NCBI GenBank assembly: GCA_964416645.1
Contig: CAYQEZ010000050.1
Coordinates: forward strand, 1 to 10,533
Length of the DNA stretch: 10,533 nt
Direction of reading: 5' to 3'
DNA from: GCA-002282575 sp964416645
GTDB lineage: Bacteria; Pseudomonadota; Gammaproteobacteria; Thiomicrospirales; Thiomicrospiraceae
The translations under genes and the position numbers were made by a program. The notes under the pieces were generated by a model. The model was not told the DNA's origin. It did no database searches and saw only the letters and a program-made list of their open reading frames with translations. Shown in pieces: positions 1 to 6,726 of the stretch (position 1 is its first letter; every line of letters begins with the position of its first letter).

Positions 1-337
1 ACAGCGTTATAATCAGTTGATGGATGAGGCGGGGGTGCAGCGGGTGCAGCAACGCACTGATCGGACGAGTGTGTTTGCGCAGTATACGGTGCTAGTCGAG
101 AATCGTGCTCAGGTAGAAGCTAAGTTTAAGGATGCAGGGATTCCGACGGCGGTGCATTACCCCGTGCCATTGAATGAGCAGCCTGCTTATCAGCATTTGT
201 GTTGTACTGATTGTACGCCAGTAGCACGGGAAGCGGCAAAACGGGTGATGAGTTTGCCGATGGGGGCAGATTTGACTCTAATTCAGCAAAATCAATTAGC
301 TGGAGAAGTACATGAAAAAATATTTAAAGCAATATAG
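1..337 (+). CDS. DegT/DnrJ/EryC1/StrS-family sugar aminotransferase, C-terminal part (partial)
   Basis: Only the last 111 codons are present; the frame is open from base 2 to TAG at 335-337. The fragment carries the C-terminal signature of PLP-dependent nucleotide-sugar aminotransferases: RTSVFAQYTVLVENR, then AGIPTAVHYPVPLNEQPAY, then the late VMSLPMGADL stretch. In this family the C-terminal part closes over the sugar substrate; the PLP lysine lies upstream, outside the window. The AGIPTAVHYPVPL wording recalls WbpE-type enzymes that aminate a 3-keto-UDP-GlcNAcA, but that substrate is an inference. Codons are G/T-ended (28 of the first 30 seen) until about position 280, after which they become AT-rich. 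The 3' end overlaps the next start (312) by 26 bases, so translation is probably coupled. Confidence 0.88.
   Translation, partial: QRYNQLMDEAGVQRVQQRTDRTSVFAQYTVLVENRAQVEAKFKDAGIPTAVHYPVPLNEQPAYQHLCCTDCTPVAREAAKRVMSLPMGADLTLIQQNQLAGEVHEKIFKAI
302..308 (+). promoter_or_regulatory. Shine-Dalgarno site for the lipoprotein-leader ORF
   Basis: GGAGAAG lies just upstream of ATG 312, inside the 3' end of the aminotransferase gene. It decides 312 over the in-frame ATG at 339, which has only a weak AAAG upstream. By contrast, no comparable site precedes the ATG at 471. Confidence 0.65.
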
Positions 338-467
338 CATGAGATTATATTTCTATTTTCTTCTGTTATTAACAAGTAGCCAAGTAGCCTCAAGTAGCCT
401 CATTGCTTGTAACCATGCAGAAACCAACCAACCAACCAACCAACCTCAGAATTATGCAATAATTTAG
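312..467 (+). CDS. 51-aa ORF encoding a lipoprotein signal peptide; probable 5' part of the gene at 471-1505
   Basis: ATG at 312 is preceded by GGAGAAG (302-308), one of the clearest Shine-Dalgarno sites in the window. The peptide has basic residues K2, K3, K6 and R11, a hydrophobic run YFYFLLLL (residues 13-20) and a canonical lipobox LIAC ending at Cys33, followed by Asn. Asn at +2 would route a mature lipoprotein to the outer membrane in the usual Lol rule. After the Cys the ORF runs through the AACC repeat (NQPTNQP) and stops at TAG 465-467. The next ORF starts at 471 in the same frame, so one stop codon separates a secretion leader from a 344-residue body that has no leader of its own. 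I read the pair as one lipoprotein gene interrupted by a nonsense codon or by repeat changes. A genuinely free small lipoprotein is possible but less likely. Confidence 0.6.
   Translation: MKKYLKQYSMRLYFYFLLLLTSSQVASSSLIACNHAETNQPTNQPQNYAII
373..400 (+). repeat. Tandem repeat of CAAGTAGCCT in the signal-peptide coding region
   Basis: The units are CAAGTAGC (373-380), CAAGTAGCCT (381-390) and CAAGTAGCCT (391-400). The extra material is 8+10 = 18 bp, so it keeps the reading frame. Without it the leader would read LLLLTSSLIAC, a compact lipoprotein signal; with it, QVASSS is inserted between the hydrophobic run and the lipobox. Confidence 0.8.
422..445 (+). repeat. Tetranucleotide microsatellite (AACC)6
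   Basis: Six perfect AACC units lie inside the leader ORF and encode TNQPTNQP. Each unit gained or lost shifts the reading frame. With 4 or 7 copies the frame avoids TAG 465-467, crosses the A7 tract at 474-480 and stops at TAA 500-502. With 5 or 8 copies it stops at TAA 460-462. Tetranucleotide tracts within coding sequence are a known substrate for slipped-strand phase variation, often in surface genes. Whether this one varies cannot be seen from one sequence. Confidence 0.9.
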
Positions 468-470
468 CTT

Positions 471-1505
471 ATGAAAAAAAGCTCTACATTATGTCTGACT
501 AATGAAGCCTTAAATATAATTCGTGAAGAATATAAAAAGCGCATAATAGGAAAAACTATTATGGAAAAGCAAGGTGGATTTGCACCTCTTTATTATCCCG
601 CCGAAGTCATAGCATCGGTTCAGGCATTAGGTGTTACATTAAACGATACGCTACTAACCAACTGGGCTAATAATGAACTGATAAATTTAGAAAAAAATAT
701 CTCATTACAGCATGGTTACCTCATTTGGCCTGACAAACTTAATGAAGATGAAGCCTTCGGCTCTAATTCTCAAGCAAGACTTGTTTTGTCTCTAGCATTA
801 ATATACAAACATACGCATGACAGCAAAACATTAGCAATTTTACATAAATCCTTTGATGCTCTGGATCGTTTACCAAAAACTCTCGTTACAAACTCCATCA
901 GCGGAAAAGATCATCAACTACCTTATTACGCCTATAAGAATACAGCGAATCCCACTCCTGTTAGCAGTCGCACACTTGATCCCAATCAAGATGCATCTCT
1001 TGCATTGGCTTATGCACTTTATTCAGAACTTAACTTATCAGAATCAAGAAAAACACAGATCCTTGCGCAAGCAAATAAATATTTAAATGCTGCCTTTGAT
1101 ATGTCAAGTATTAATAAATGCCTCCCTCTAGCAGACCATCAAGATTATATAAACCTATGTGACACCAGATATAATGGATGGTGGTTAGCTCAAGTTTATG
1201 AAGCAACAAAAATTCTTGGACGTTTTGAAGAATTTGAGAAATATTTAAAGTCAGAATATATGGTAATTCGCCATTATCTTAATATTTTTCAAACCAACCG
1301 TCAGTATCCAACATATTATACTGGAGCATATCCAGATCCTGTAGAGCCATTTTTATTGATGAACATAATCTCTAAATTTGATGACGCGCTTACTTGGAAT
1401 ATTTATACCGACAATCTTAATAATTTTATTTTAGATAAAAAAGAAAAGGCTCCCTTCTGGCCTAGCGGATCACTCTATCCTAGTTATTTCTTAAACAGAA
1501 CTTAA
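471..1505 (+). CDS. Unrecognised 344-aa helical protein, possible (alpha/alpha)-toroid carbohydrate-active protein; likely body of the interrupted lipoprotein
   Basis: I do not recognise the family. The protein looks mostly helical, with repeated helix-hairpin segments (roughly residues 101-134, 172-210 and 235-272). It has aromatic-rich clusters: QGGFAPLYYPAEV (34-46), LDPNQDASLALAYALYSE (169-186), DTRYNGWWLAQVYEA (231-245) and YPTYYTGAYPDPVEPF (279-294). Helical hairpins with conserved W/Y/D loops resemble alpha/alpha-barrel glycoside hydrolases and polysaccharide lyases, but I see no definite catalytic motif. ATG 471 has no Shine-Dalgarno and no signal peptide, and the first codons include an A7 tract. 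Four bases upstream is the in-frame TAG ending the lipoprotein-leader ORF. Its place beside wzx/wzy suggests a role on the polymer in the envelope. If made from ATG 471 it would be cytoplasmic. Confidence 0.75.
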   Translation: MKKSSTLCLTNEALNIIREEYKKRIIGKTIMEKQGGFAPLYYPAEVIASVQALGVTLNDTLLTNWANNELINLEKNISLQHGYLIWPDKLNEDEAFGSNSQARLVLSLALIYKHTHDSKTLAILHKSFDALDRLPKTLVTNSISGKDHQLPYYAYKNTANPTPVSSRTLDPNQDASLALAYALYSELNLSESRKTQILAQANKYLNAAFDMSSINKCLPLADHQDYINLCDTRYNGWWLAQVYEATKILGRFEEFEKYLKSEYMVIRHYLNIFQTNRQYPTYYTGAYPDPVEPFLLMNIISKFDDALTWNIYTDNLNNFILDKKEKAPFWPSGSLYPSYFLNRT

Positions 1506-1510
1506 GTCAT

Positions 1511-1545
1511 AAATATTCAAAAACTTATTTAAAATATTCAAAAAC
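1511..1545 (+). repeat. Direct repeat of a 14-mer, 21-bp period, just upstream of wzx
   Basis: AAATATTCAAAAAC occurs at 1511-1524 and again at 1532-1545 in the 42-base gap before the wzx start at 1548. The 21-bp spacing is two helical turns and could suit a protein binding twice on one face. A simple partial duplication of AT-rich DNA explains it equally well. Confidence 0.7.
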
Positions 1546-1547
1546 CA

Positions 1548-2846
1548 ATGTTGCAAACACGCCATATATTATCTACAGGTACGGCTACCTTAATTAATGC
1601 ATTACTCGGTTTCGCGCTTACATTTTTAGTTGCGCGTTTGCTCTCACCTACAGATAATGGACACTATGCTCAATTCATTTTTATAATGAATTTAGTTTAC
1701 ATAACATTTAACTTTGGCATTGGAACATCTAACACCTATTTTATAGCATCAGAAAAATGGAGTCTTACAGAAATAAAATTTTTAAATATAAAATTCATGC
1801 TGTATTTAATGACCATCTTAATATTGACAACGCTAATCTTAAAAAAATATTTAATTATTGAAGCTTTAGATAAACTACTAAATACTCCAGAGTTTATTAT
1901 CTATATTGGAATCTCATCAGGATTAATATTGACGGGTTTTTATCAAATATCGTCTATATTAATGGGAATGCATAAATATGATAAAGCAAATATATTAAAT
2001 ATAACTAGGAATATCCTGCCTGTATTTCTTATCTTGTTATCGTTACTTTTTTTTGATGAAAATCTGAAATCCATTACTATAACACAAACATTAGCACTAT
2101 TAATTTCTCTAGGATTCGGTTTACTACTAATAAAAGACAAAGAAAAAAAAAGCATAATTAAATCCAATAAAAAAAACAAAGAACTTATTAAATATAGCAG
2201 CATTTCTTATTTATCGAATTTATTTCACTTTTTAGCAATGCGCGGTGTGTTAATAGCTATCTCATATTATTCTTTACCTAAAGAGGTAGGCTATTACAAT
2301 ATAGCATTATTATTGCTTGAAGGAGTATTGTTACTTCCTAGTATTATTGGACAATTACTATTCCCACAGGCAAGCACATTATATTTCTCTCCAGCAGTTA
2401 CTGAAAAATTGCTGCGAATAAATTTGATGATCTCTTTTTTAATCATGTTAATGGTTATTTTTTTATCGGATTATATTATCTATATAATCTTAGGAAAAAA
2501 TTATTTAGAAGTAAGCATACTGCTTTTGCATTTATCACCTTCAATTATACTAATGGTCATTCCAAGATTAATGAGCCAAGTGCTTTCCGGCTTGGGGCAT
2601 CCTAAGTACCCATTAATTGCAGCAGCAATAAGTCTTTTATTTGGAATACCTTTAGCATTATGGTTAATACCAACAAATGGGATAGTGGGAGCGGCATGGG
2701 TCACAAACCTTACCACATTAATAACTGCAATTATTACGATTAATGGATATAGCCACATTCAGAAGAGAAAGCTTCACTTAATTCTATCTCCACAAAAAAA
2801 TGATATATCTTCCATTAAATTCTTCAAAAAAAGAATAAAATTATAA
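1548..2846 (+). CDS. wzx: Wzx-type lipid-linked oligosaccharide flippase
   Basis: A 432-residue integral inner-membrane protein with about 12 hydrophobic segments, including residues 12-32, 42-60, 84-103, 116-138, 155-169, 178-195, 218-240, 250-272, 292-316, 321-343, 355-374 and 378-400. The opening GTATLINALLGFALTFLVAR with LLSPTDNGHYAQF (about residues 11-43) is typical of the polysaccharide biosynthesis protein (MOP/Wzx) family. Its role would be to flip the undecaprenyl-pyrophosphate-linked repeat unit to the periplasm. Length fits the family. No clear Shine-Dalgarno precedes ATG 1548. The gene is very AT-rich and has an A9 tract (2143-2151) and an A8 tract (2169-2176) in the cytoplasmic loop at about residues 196-213. 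TAA is followed directly by the wzy ATG, which points to coupled translation. Confidence 0.92.
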   Translation: MLQTRHILSTGTATLINALLGFALTFLVARLLSPTDNGHYAQFIFIMNLVYITFNFGIGTSNTYFIASEKWSLTEIKFLNIKFMLYLMTILILTTLILKKYLIIEALDKLLNTPEFIIYIGISSGLILTGFYQISSILMGMHKYDKANILNITRNILPVFLILLSLLFFDENLKSITITQTLALLISLGFGLLLIKDKEKKSIIKSNKKNKELIKYSSISYLSNLFHFLAMRGVLIAISYYSLPKEVGYYNIALLLLEGVLLLPSIIGQLLFPQASTLYFSPAVTEKLLRINLMISFLIMLMVIFLSDYIIYIILGKNYLEVSILLLHLSPSIILMVIPRLMSQVLSGLGHPKYPLIAAAISLLFGIPLALWLIPTNGIVGAAWVTNLTTLITAIITINGYSHIQKRKLHLILSPQKNDISSIKFFKKRIKL

Positions 2847-4214
2847 ATGTCTCCAGCAGATTGGACAATCATTGCATTATTGATTTATATATTAATAATG
2901 TTAACAACATCACTGTATGTTTTTGCAAAACGCAAAGCAAGTGTATTTGATCCAATAGGTCAATACATAATATTCCTATCATTATTTACGCTTCCACTAC
3001 CGATACGCTCAGTCATTACTTTAGAGATAGAAGGCAATGTTTCCCCCTATTTAGTAGATTTTCTACCTCATATGCCAATGGCTATTATTTACAGCGCAAT
3101 ATCCATATCAATATTTACAATAGCGTATTATAGCTCTTGGGCTAAAAAATTTGGTCGATGGCTACCTGTTCCCGTGAAAAGAAAAAAGGAACGCTCTTAT
3201 CTAGCATTTGGATTATTGACTATATTATCACTTTTATTATTATCAGCTTTAGCCGTTCAATCAGGTGGAATTATTAATTTTCTTTTACTTGGATATAACT
3301 CTTCATCTGAAACTTTTGGTAAAGGTTATTTATCAATTGGTTTTCCATTAATATTCATTGCCACTCTATTCCTTCTTTACCGTTATTCAATACGACGAAC
3401 AAAAAAAGATTTATTATTATTCTTATTCTCATGGATTATTGTAATCATTATGCAATTACTCATGGGAAACAGAGGAATGATAATGTATATCATACTAACA
3501 ACACTTATCTACGTTCACTTTGCCATAAATCCATTAAAAGTAAAAACCATTGCCCTTATCAGTATTGTTGCTTTTCTTGCTTTAAATATCTTTGGACATG
3601 CACGCACATCAAATTATGAAAGTTTTAGTGATTTTATCGAAAAAACCACATCAGCCATTGAATCATCAACTGCAGAAAACAATGAAGGTTTTTTCTATAC
3701 TTTAACCGTAGGTGAGTTTGTTATTCCGTTTGAAACACTCCCACAAATGATACGGACAGTAGGTATCGAGGAAACACCTTGGTTTGGTATAAGCTATTTA
3801 CGCTCACCACTATACTTAATACCAAGTGCAATTTTTACAGATAGACCTTTGCCACTCGCAAATTGGTATATGCAAGAATATTACGGTGGTGGATATGGAT
3901 TAAATGAAGGTAGGCAATTTTTCTTTTTATCAGAAGCTTATATCAATTTTGGGCCAATCGGTATTGTATTAATTTCTTTACTGTGGGGTTGGATGTGGGG
4001 AGGCTTACACCAATGGTTAAAAATAAACCATTATAGTCCTGAAATTGCACTCATTTATGCGCTGGCAGTTGGCTTCATGTTTCGTTGTATTGCGGGTGAC
4101 TTTTCCTCATTAGTTGCAGGATTCACCCAACAAAGCTTAGCAGGTGTACTACTAGGTTTAACAATTACAGGTGTTTATTGGAAATCAGCCAAAAGAAGTA
4201 ATTATGGCAATTAA
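2847..4214 (+). CDS. wzy: Wzy-type O-antigen / oligosaccharide repeat-unit polymerase
   Basis: A 455-residue membrane protein with about 10-12 hydrophobic segments. A large, less hydrophobic stretch at about residues 252-365 should be a periplasmic loop. Recognisable segments are GNRGMI (207-212), GEFVIPFETLP (289-299), SYLRSPLYLIPSAIFTDRPLPL (about 316-337) and EGRQFFFLSEAYINFGPIG (354-372). This combination is characteristic of Wzy-family polymerases, which join repeat units on undecaprenyl pyrophosphate in the periplasm. It lies immediately after wzx (TAA then ATG, no gap), the classic neighbour. Wzy proteins are highly serotype-specific, so the exact linkage formed cannot be inferred. Its stop overlaps the epimerase start by 11 bases. 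Confidence 0.92.
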   Translation: MSPADWTIIALLIYILIMLTTSLYVFAKRKASVFDPIGQYIIFLSLFTLPLPIRSVITLEIEGNVSPYLVDFLPHMPMAIIYSAISISIFTIAYYSSWAKKFGRWLPVPVKRKKERSYLAFGLLTILSLLLLSALAVQSGGIINFLLLGYNSSSETFGKGYLSIGFPLIFIATLFLLYRYSIRRTKKDLLLFLFSWIIVIIMQLLMGNRGMIMYIILTTLIYVHFAINPLKVKTIALISIVAFLALNIFGHARTSNYESFSDFIEKTTSAIESSTAENNEGFFYTLTVGEFVIPFETLPQMIRTVGIEETPWFGISYLRSPLYLIPSAIFTDRPLPLANWYMQEYYGGGYGLNEGRQFFFLSEAYINFGPIGIVLISLLWGWMWGGLHQWLKINHYSPEIALIYALAVGFMFRCIAGDFSSLVAGFTQQSLAGVLLGLTITGVYWKSAKRSNYGN

Positions 4215-5175
4215 AAATGTATTGATAACAGGTGCAAGCGGCTTTATTGGAGCAGCATTATTACACCAAATCTATTCTAATGAAAAAAGCTTTCATATTA
4301 TTACTGCTGGTAGAAAAGCACCAAATGTAAAAAATAAAAATCAATTACATCTTGATATTGATCTGAACAAATCTAACCTCCAGCTACCAAAGAATATTGA
4401 CACTATATTGCACATGGCTGGAGAAAAAAGTAATGAATCCACCATGTGGGAAATTAATTATTATGGAACAAAAAAATTATTAGAAGCAGCAAATAATGTC
4501 AAAATAAAAAGATTTATCTACTTAAGTAGTGTCGGTGTTTATGGTGCTGGACACAATGCACACATAATCGATACTACTTACCCAAAAAAACCTAAAAATA
4601 CTTATGAAAAAAGCAAACAAGCAGGGGAAGCTGTTGTTTATGAATTATGCCAAGAATTTAGCATTAACTGCATTGTTGCTCAACCAAGTAACGTCATTGG
4701 TTACATTCCCAACAAAGCCTATCCTTTATTGGGCTTAATAAGAATGATAAAAAAAAACATGTTTAGTTACTTTGGTGATTATGATGCTATATCTAACTAT
4801 ATTAACGTTACTGATGTCGCATCTGCATTAATTCACATTTGTAATAGTGAAATCCCTAAAAACACTTATATCATCAATACCCCTTGTAAACTTCATAATA
4901 TTGTTCAATGGATTAGTGAAGAGCTGGATATAACCCCACCTAGTCGAAAACTACCTATGTTCGTAGGGAAAGCATTAGGAATGCTTGGTGACTTGGGTGA
5001 AAACATCACAAAAAAGACACTTCCTTTTAATTCAGCAAGATTTCATGAACTAAGTAATAAAACATTATTTGATGGAACACCAATATCTAGCACATTGAAA
5101 TTTAACTATCCATCAGGAATAGAACTAACCATACGGCAACTTGTACAAACATATCGAAACCAAGGATTGATATGA
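4204..5175 (+). CDS. NAD(P)-dependent nucleotide-sugar epimerase/dehydratase, extended SDR family
   Basis: A 323-residue protein. The N-terminal Rossmann motif GASGFIG (10-16) binds NAD(P). YLSSVGVYG (106-114) supplies the catalytic serine/threonine region, and Tyr134/Lys138 in TYEKSK form the YxxxK catalytic pair. This places it among the extended short-chain dehydrogenases that epimerise, dehydrate or reduce nucleotide sugars (GalE/WbpV/WbuZ-like reactions). The substrate cannot be fixed. ATG 4204 is chosen because the Rossmann strand starts right after it and AGAAG lies just upstream; the open frame extends to a GTG at 4171, but that adds 11 residues of wzy-coding sequence. It contains an A9 tract (4749-4757). 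The 3' end overlaps the next ATG as ATGA (5172-5175). Confidence 0.9.
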   Translation: MAIKNVLITGASGFIGAALLHQIYSNEKSFHIITAGRKAPNVKNKNQLHLDIDLNKSNLQLPKNIDTILHMAGEKSNESTMWEINYYGTKKLLEAANNVKIKRFIYLSSVGVYGAGHNAHIIDTTYPKKPKNTYEKSKQAGEAVVYELCQEFSINCIVAQPSNVIGYIPNKAYPLLGLIRMIKKNMFSYFGDYDAISNYINVTDVASALIHICNSEIPKNTYIINTPCKLHNIVQWISEELDITPPSRKLPMFVGKALGMLGDLGENITKKTLPFNSARFHELSNKTLFDGTPISSTLKFNYPSGIELTIRQLVQTYRNQGLI

Positions 5176-6233
5176 ATCGTATATTATATGTTTCTGATGC
5201 AGGCAGCATTCACACCCAACGGTGGGCAAAACATTTTGCTGAATCAGGTATTGAAGTGCATGTTGCCAGTTTTCGTGCGGCGAAAATCAAGAATGTAACT
5301 GTACATCTTATTCCAACATTAGGCATAGGGAAACTAGGATACATTTATGCAATACCATATTTAAGAAATTTAGTTATTAAAATAAATCCTGACATTGTTC
5401 ATGCACAATATGTAACAAGCTATGGTTTTCTTGCTGCTATTTCAAATTTAAAACCATTAATCATCACTGCATGGGGTACAGATGTTTTAATTACACCAAA
5501 TAAGTCATGGCTACTGAGAAAATTTATTCGCTATGCTCTACATAAAGCGGACAAAGTAACAACAGTTGCAAAACACATGAACAAAGCCATTACTGATTTT
5601 GGAATATCCGACGATGCCATTCTTGCAGTTCCCTTTGGTATTGATACAGAATTATTTCACTTACCCGCGCAAAGACCAAGCGATACTCCATTACGCATTA
5701 TTTCAACTCGAAATTTTGCAGAAATATACAGCATACATACTGTTATTGATGCTTTTCATGAAATTATTAATCAAGGTCATGATGCAATTCTAGACTTAGT
5801 AGGAAAAGGACCTCTTCTTCAAGCATTAAAGAAACAAGTCGAATCTCTTAATTTAAATGAGAAGGTCTTTTTTCATGGGCATGTATCACATGAACAATTA
5901 GTTTCTTTACTAGGAAATGCACATATCTTCGTTAGCTCTGCACTATCAGATGGAAATAATATTTCACTGAATGAAGCAATGGCATGTGGTTGTTATCCAA
6001 TTGCGACTGATATACCTGCCAACTCACAATGGATTACACATCAATATAATGGCTTATTGTATAAAAAAGGTGACTCATCTGAACTTACAAAAATGCTAAT
6101 ATTAGCATCTGATAAATCGTTAAGGAAAAAATCCCGCTCAATAAATAGAGAAATCGTTGAAAAAAATGCTGATTGGTTAACATGTGCAAACCTCATGAAT
6201 AACACCTATCTTGAATTGCAAAAGAAAGTTTAA
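5172..6233 (+). CDS. GT4-family glycosyltransferase (GT-B fold)
   Basis: A 353-residue retaining-type glycosyltransferase. The N-terminal domain begins ILYVSDAGSIHTQRWAKHF (4-22) and includes PDIVHAQY (73-80) and ITAWGTDV (98-105). The C-terminal nucleotide-sugar domain shows LVGKGPLL (209-216) and SDGNNISLNEAMACG (259-273), the family's acidic-x7-Glu motif with Asp260 and Glu268, the usual first Glu being Asp. It should add one sugar to the lipid-linked repeat unit at the cytoplasmic membrane face. AAGGA (5162-5166) lies 5 bases before ATG 5172, and the start overlaps the epimerase stop. It is AT-rich like its neighbours. Donor and acceptor are unknown. Confidence 0.92.
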   Translation: MNRILYVSDAGSIHTQRWAKHFAESGIEVHVASFRAAKIKNVTVHLIPTLGIGKLGYIYAIPYLRNLVIKINPDIVHAQYVTSYGFLAAISNLKPLIITAWGTDVLITPNKSWLLRKFIRYALHKADKVTTVAKHMNKAITDFGISDDAILAVPFGIDTELFHLPAQRPSDTPLRIISTRNFAEIYSIHTVIDAFHEIINQGHDAILDLVGKGPLLQALKKQVESLNLNEKVFFHGHVSHEQLVSLLGNAHIFVSSALSDGNNISLNEAMACGCYPIATDIPANSQWITHQYNGLLYKKGDSSELTKMLILASDKSLRKKSRSINREIVEKNADWLTCANLMNNTYLELQKKV

Positions 6234-6234
6234 C

Positions 6235-6726
6235 ATGAATAAGAAAAATCTATATATTTTTGGGACTGGAGATCATGCCAGAAAAGTGTTTTATAGTGCG
6301 ACTCTAGCTGGATTTACCACTACTGCATTCATTGATGAGAATAAAAAAGCTCAGTCACCTATTCCAAACATACCTATCTTTAATAGTGATAAGCTCAACA
6401 TGGCAACCGACAACACAACGCTATTTATTGCTATTGGAAATCCACAAACGCGGCAACGACTACTAGAATTTTATAAAAATTCAGGATGGAATATGATAAA
6501 CATCATACATCCATCATCGAATATATCTCCAGATGTTATTTTAGAAAATGGTATTTTTATTGGGGCTGGATCAATTATTGAATCTAATAGTTATATTGGT
6601 AATGGTTCAATTATAGATATTGGCGTAATCATTGATCATGACTGTCATATACCTGCTTATAGCCATCTTCGTGCTGGTGAGATTTGCCAACCTAGAACCC
6701 ATTGGGAAAACAAGGTGAATCATTGA
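6235..6726 (+). CDS. NeuD/PglD-type sugar acetyltransferase with a short C-terminus
   Basis: 163 residues. The N-terminus has the PglD_N-like nucleotide-sugar-binding segment YIFGTGDHARKVFYSA (7-22) and FIDE (32-35), followed by LFIAIGNPQTR (63-73). A left-handed beta-helix starts near residue 97 with hexapeptide-like IFIGAG, YIGNGSIIDIG and the IDHDCHI motif (134-139), where His136 matches the catalytic His position of PglD/NeuD. Family members usually run about 195-215 residues with further helix coils that build the acetyl-CoA site. Here the chain ends soon after HLRAGEICQPRTHW. The product may be a naturally short variant or one truncated at a recombination point, since base composition changes here. 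ATG 6235 is preferred over the upstream in-frame TTG 6211, which lies inside the previous gene. Confidence 0.82.
   Translation: MNKKNLYIFGTGDHARKVFYSATLAGFTTTAFIDENKKAQSPIPNIPIFNSDKLNMATDNTTLFIAIGNPQTRQRLLEFYKNSGWNMINIIHPSSNISPDVILENGIFIGAGSIIESNSYIGNGSIIDIGVIIDHDCHIPAYSHLRAGEICQPRTHWENKVNH
6711..6717 (+). promoter_or_regulatory. Shine-Dalgarno site fixing a TTG start
   Basis: AAGGTGA lies 5 bases before TTG 6723 and so favours that codon over the earlier in-frame TTG at 6702. The chosen TTG overlaps the acetyltransferase stop as TTGA (6723-6726), analogous to the ATGA overlap at 5172. Confidence 0.65.

Noticed and set aside
422..445. Repeat array resembling a CRISPR or a simple on/off phase-variation switch
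   Set aside because: The unit is only 4 bp with no spacers, so it is not a CRISPR. No AACC copy number alone joins the leader to the 344-residue ORF: frame 0 meets TAG 465, and the other frames stop at 460 or 500.
338..470. Operon-internal intergenic region with a promoter
   Set aside because: The stretch is almost fully covered by the leader ORF starting at 312, and I saw no convincing -35/-10 pair.
4171..4203. GTG 4171 as the epimerase start
   Set aside because: It would prepend 11 residues read from inside wzy. ATG 4204 sits directly before the Rossmann strand and has AGAAG upstream.
6211..6234. TTG 6211 as the acetyltransferase start
   Set aside because: It lies within the end of the preceding glycosyltransferase and adds a lysine-rich stub before the YIFGTGDHA motif. 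ATG 6235, right after that gene's stop, is better.
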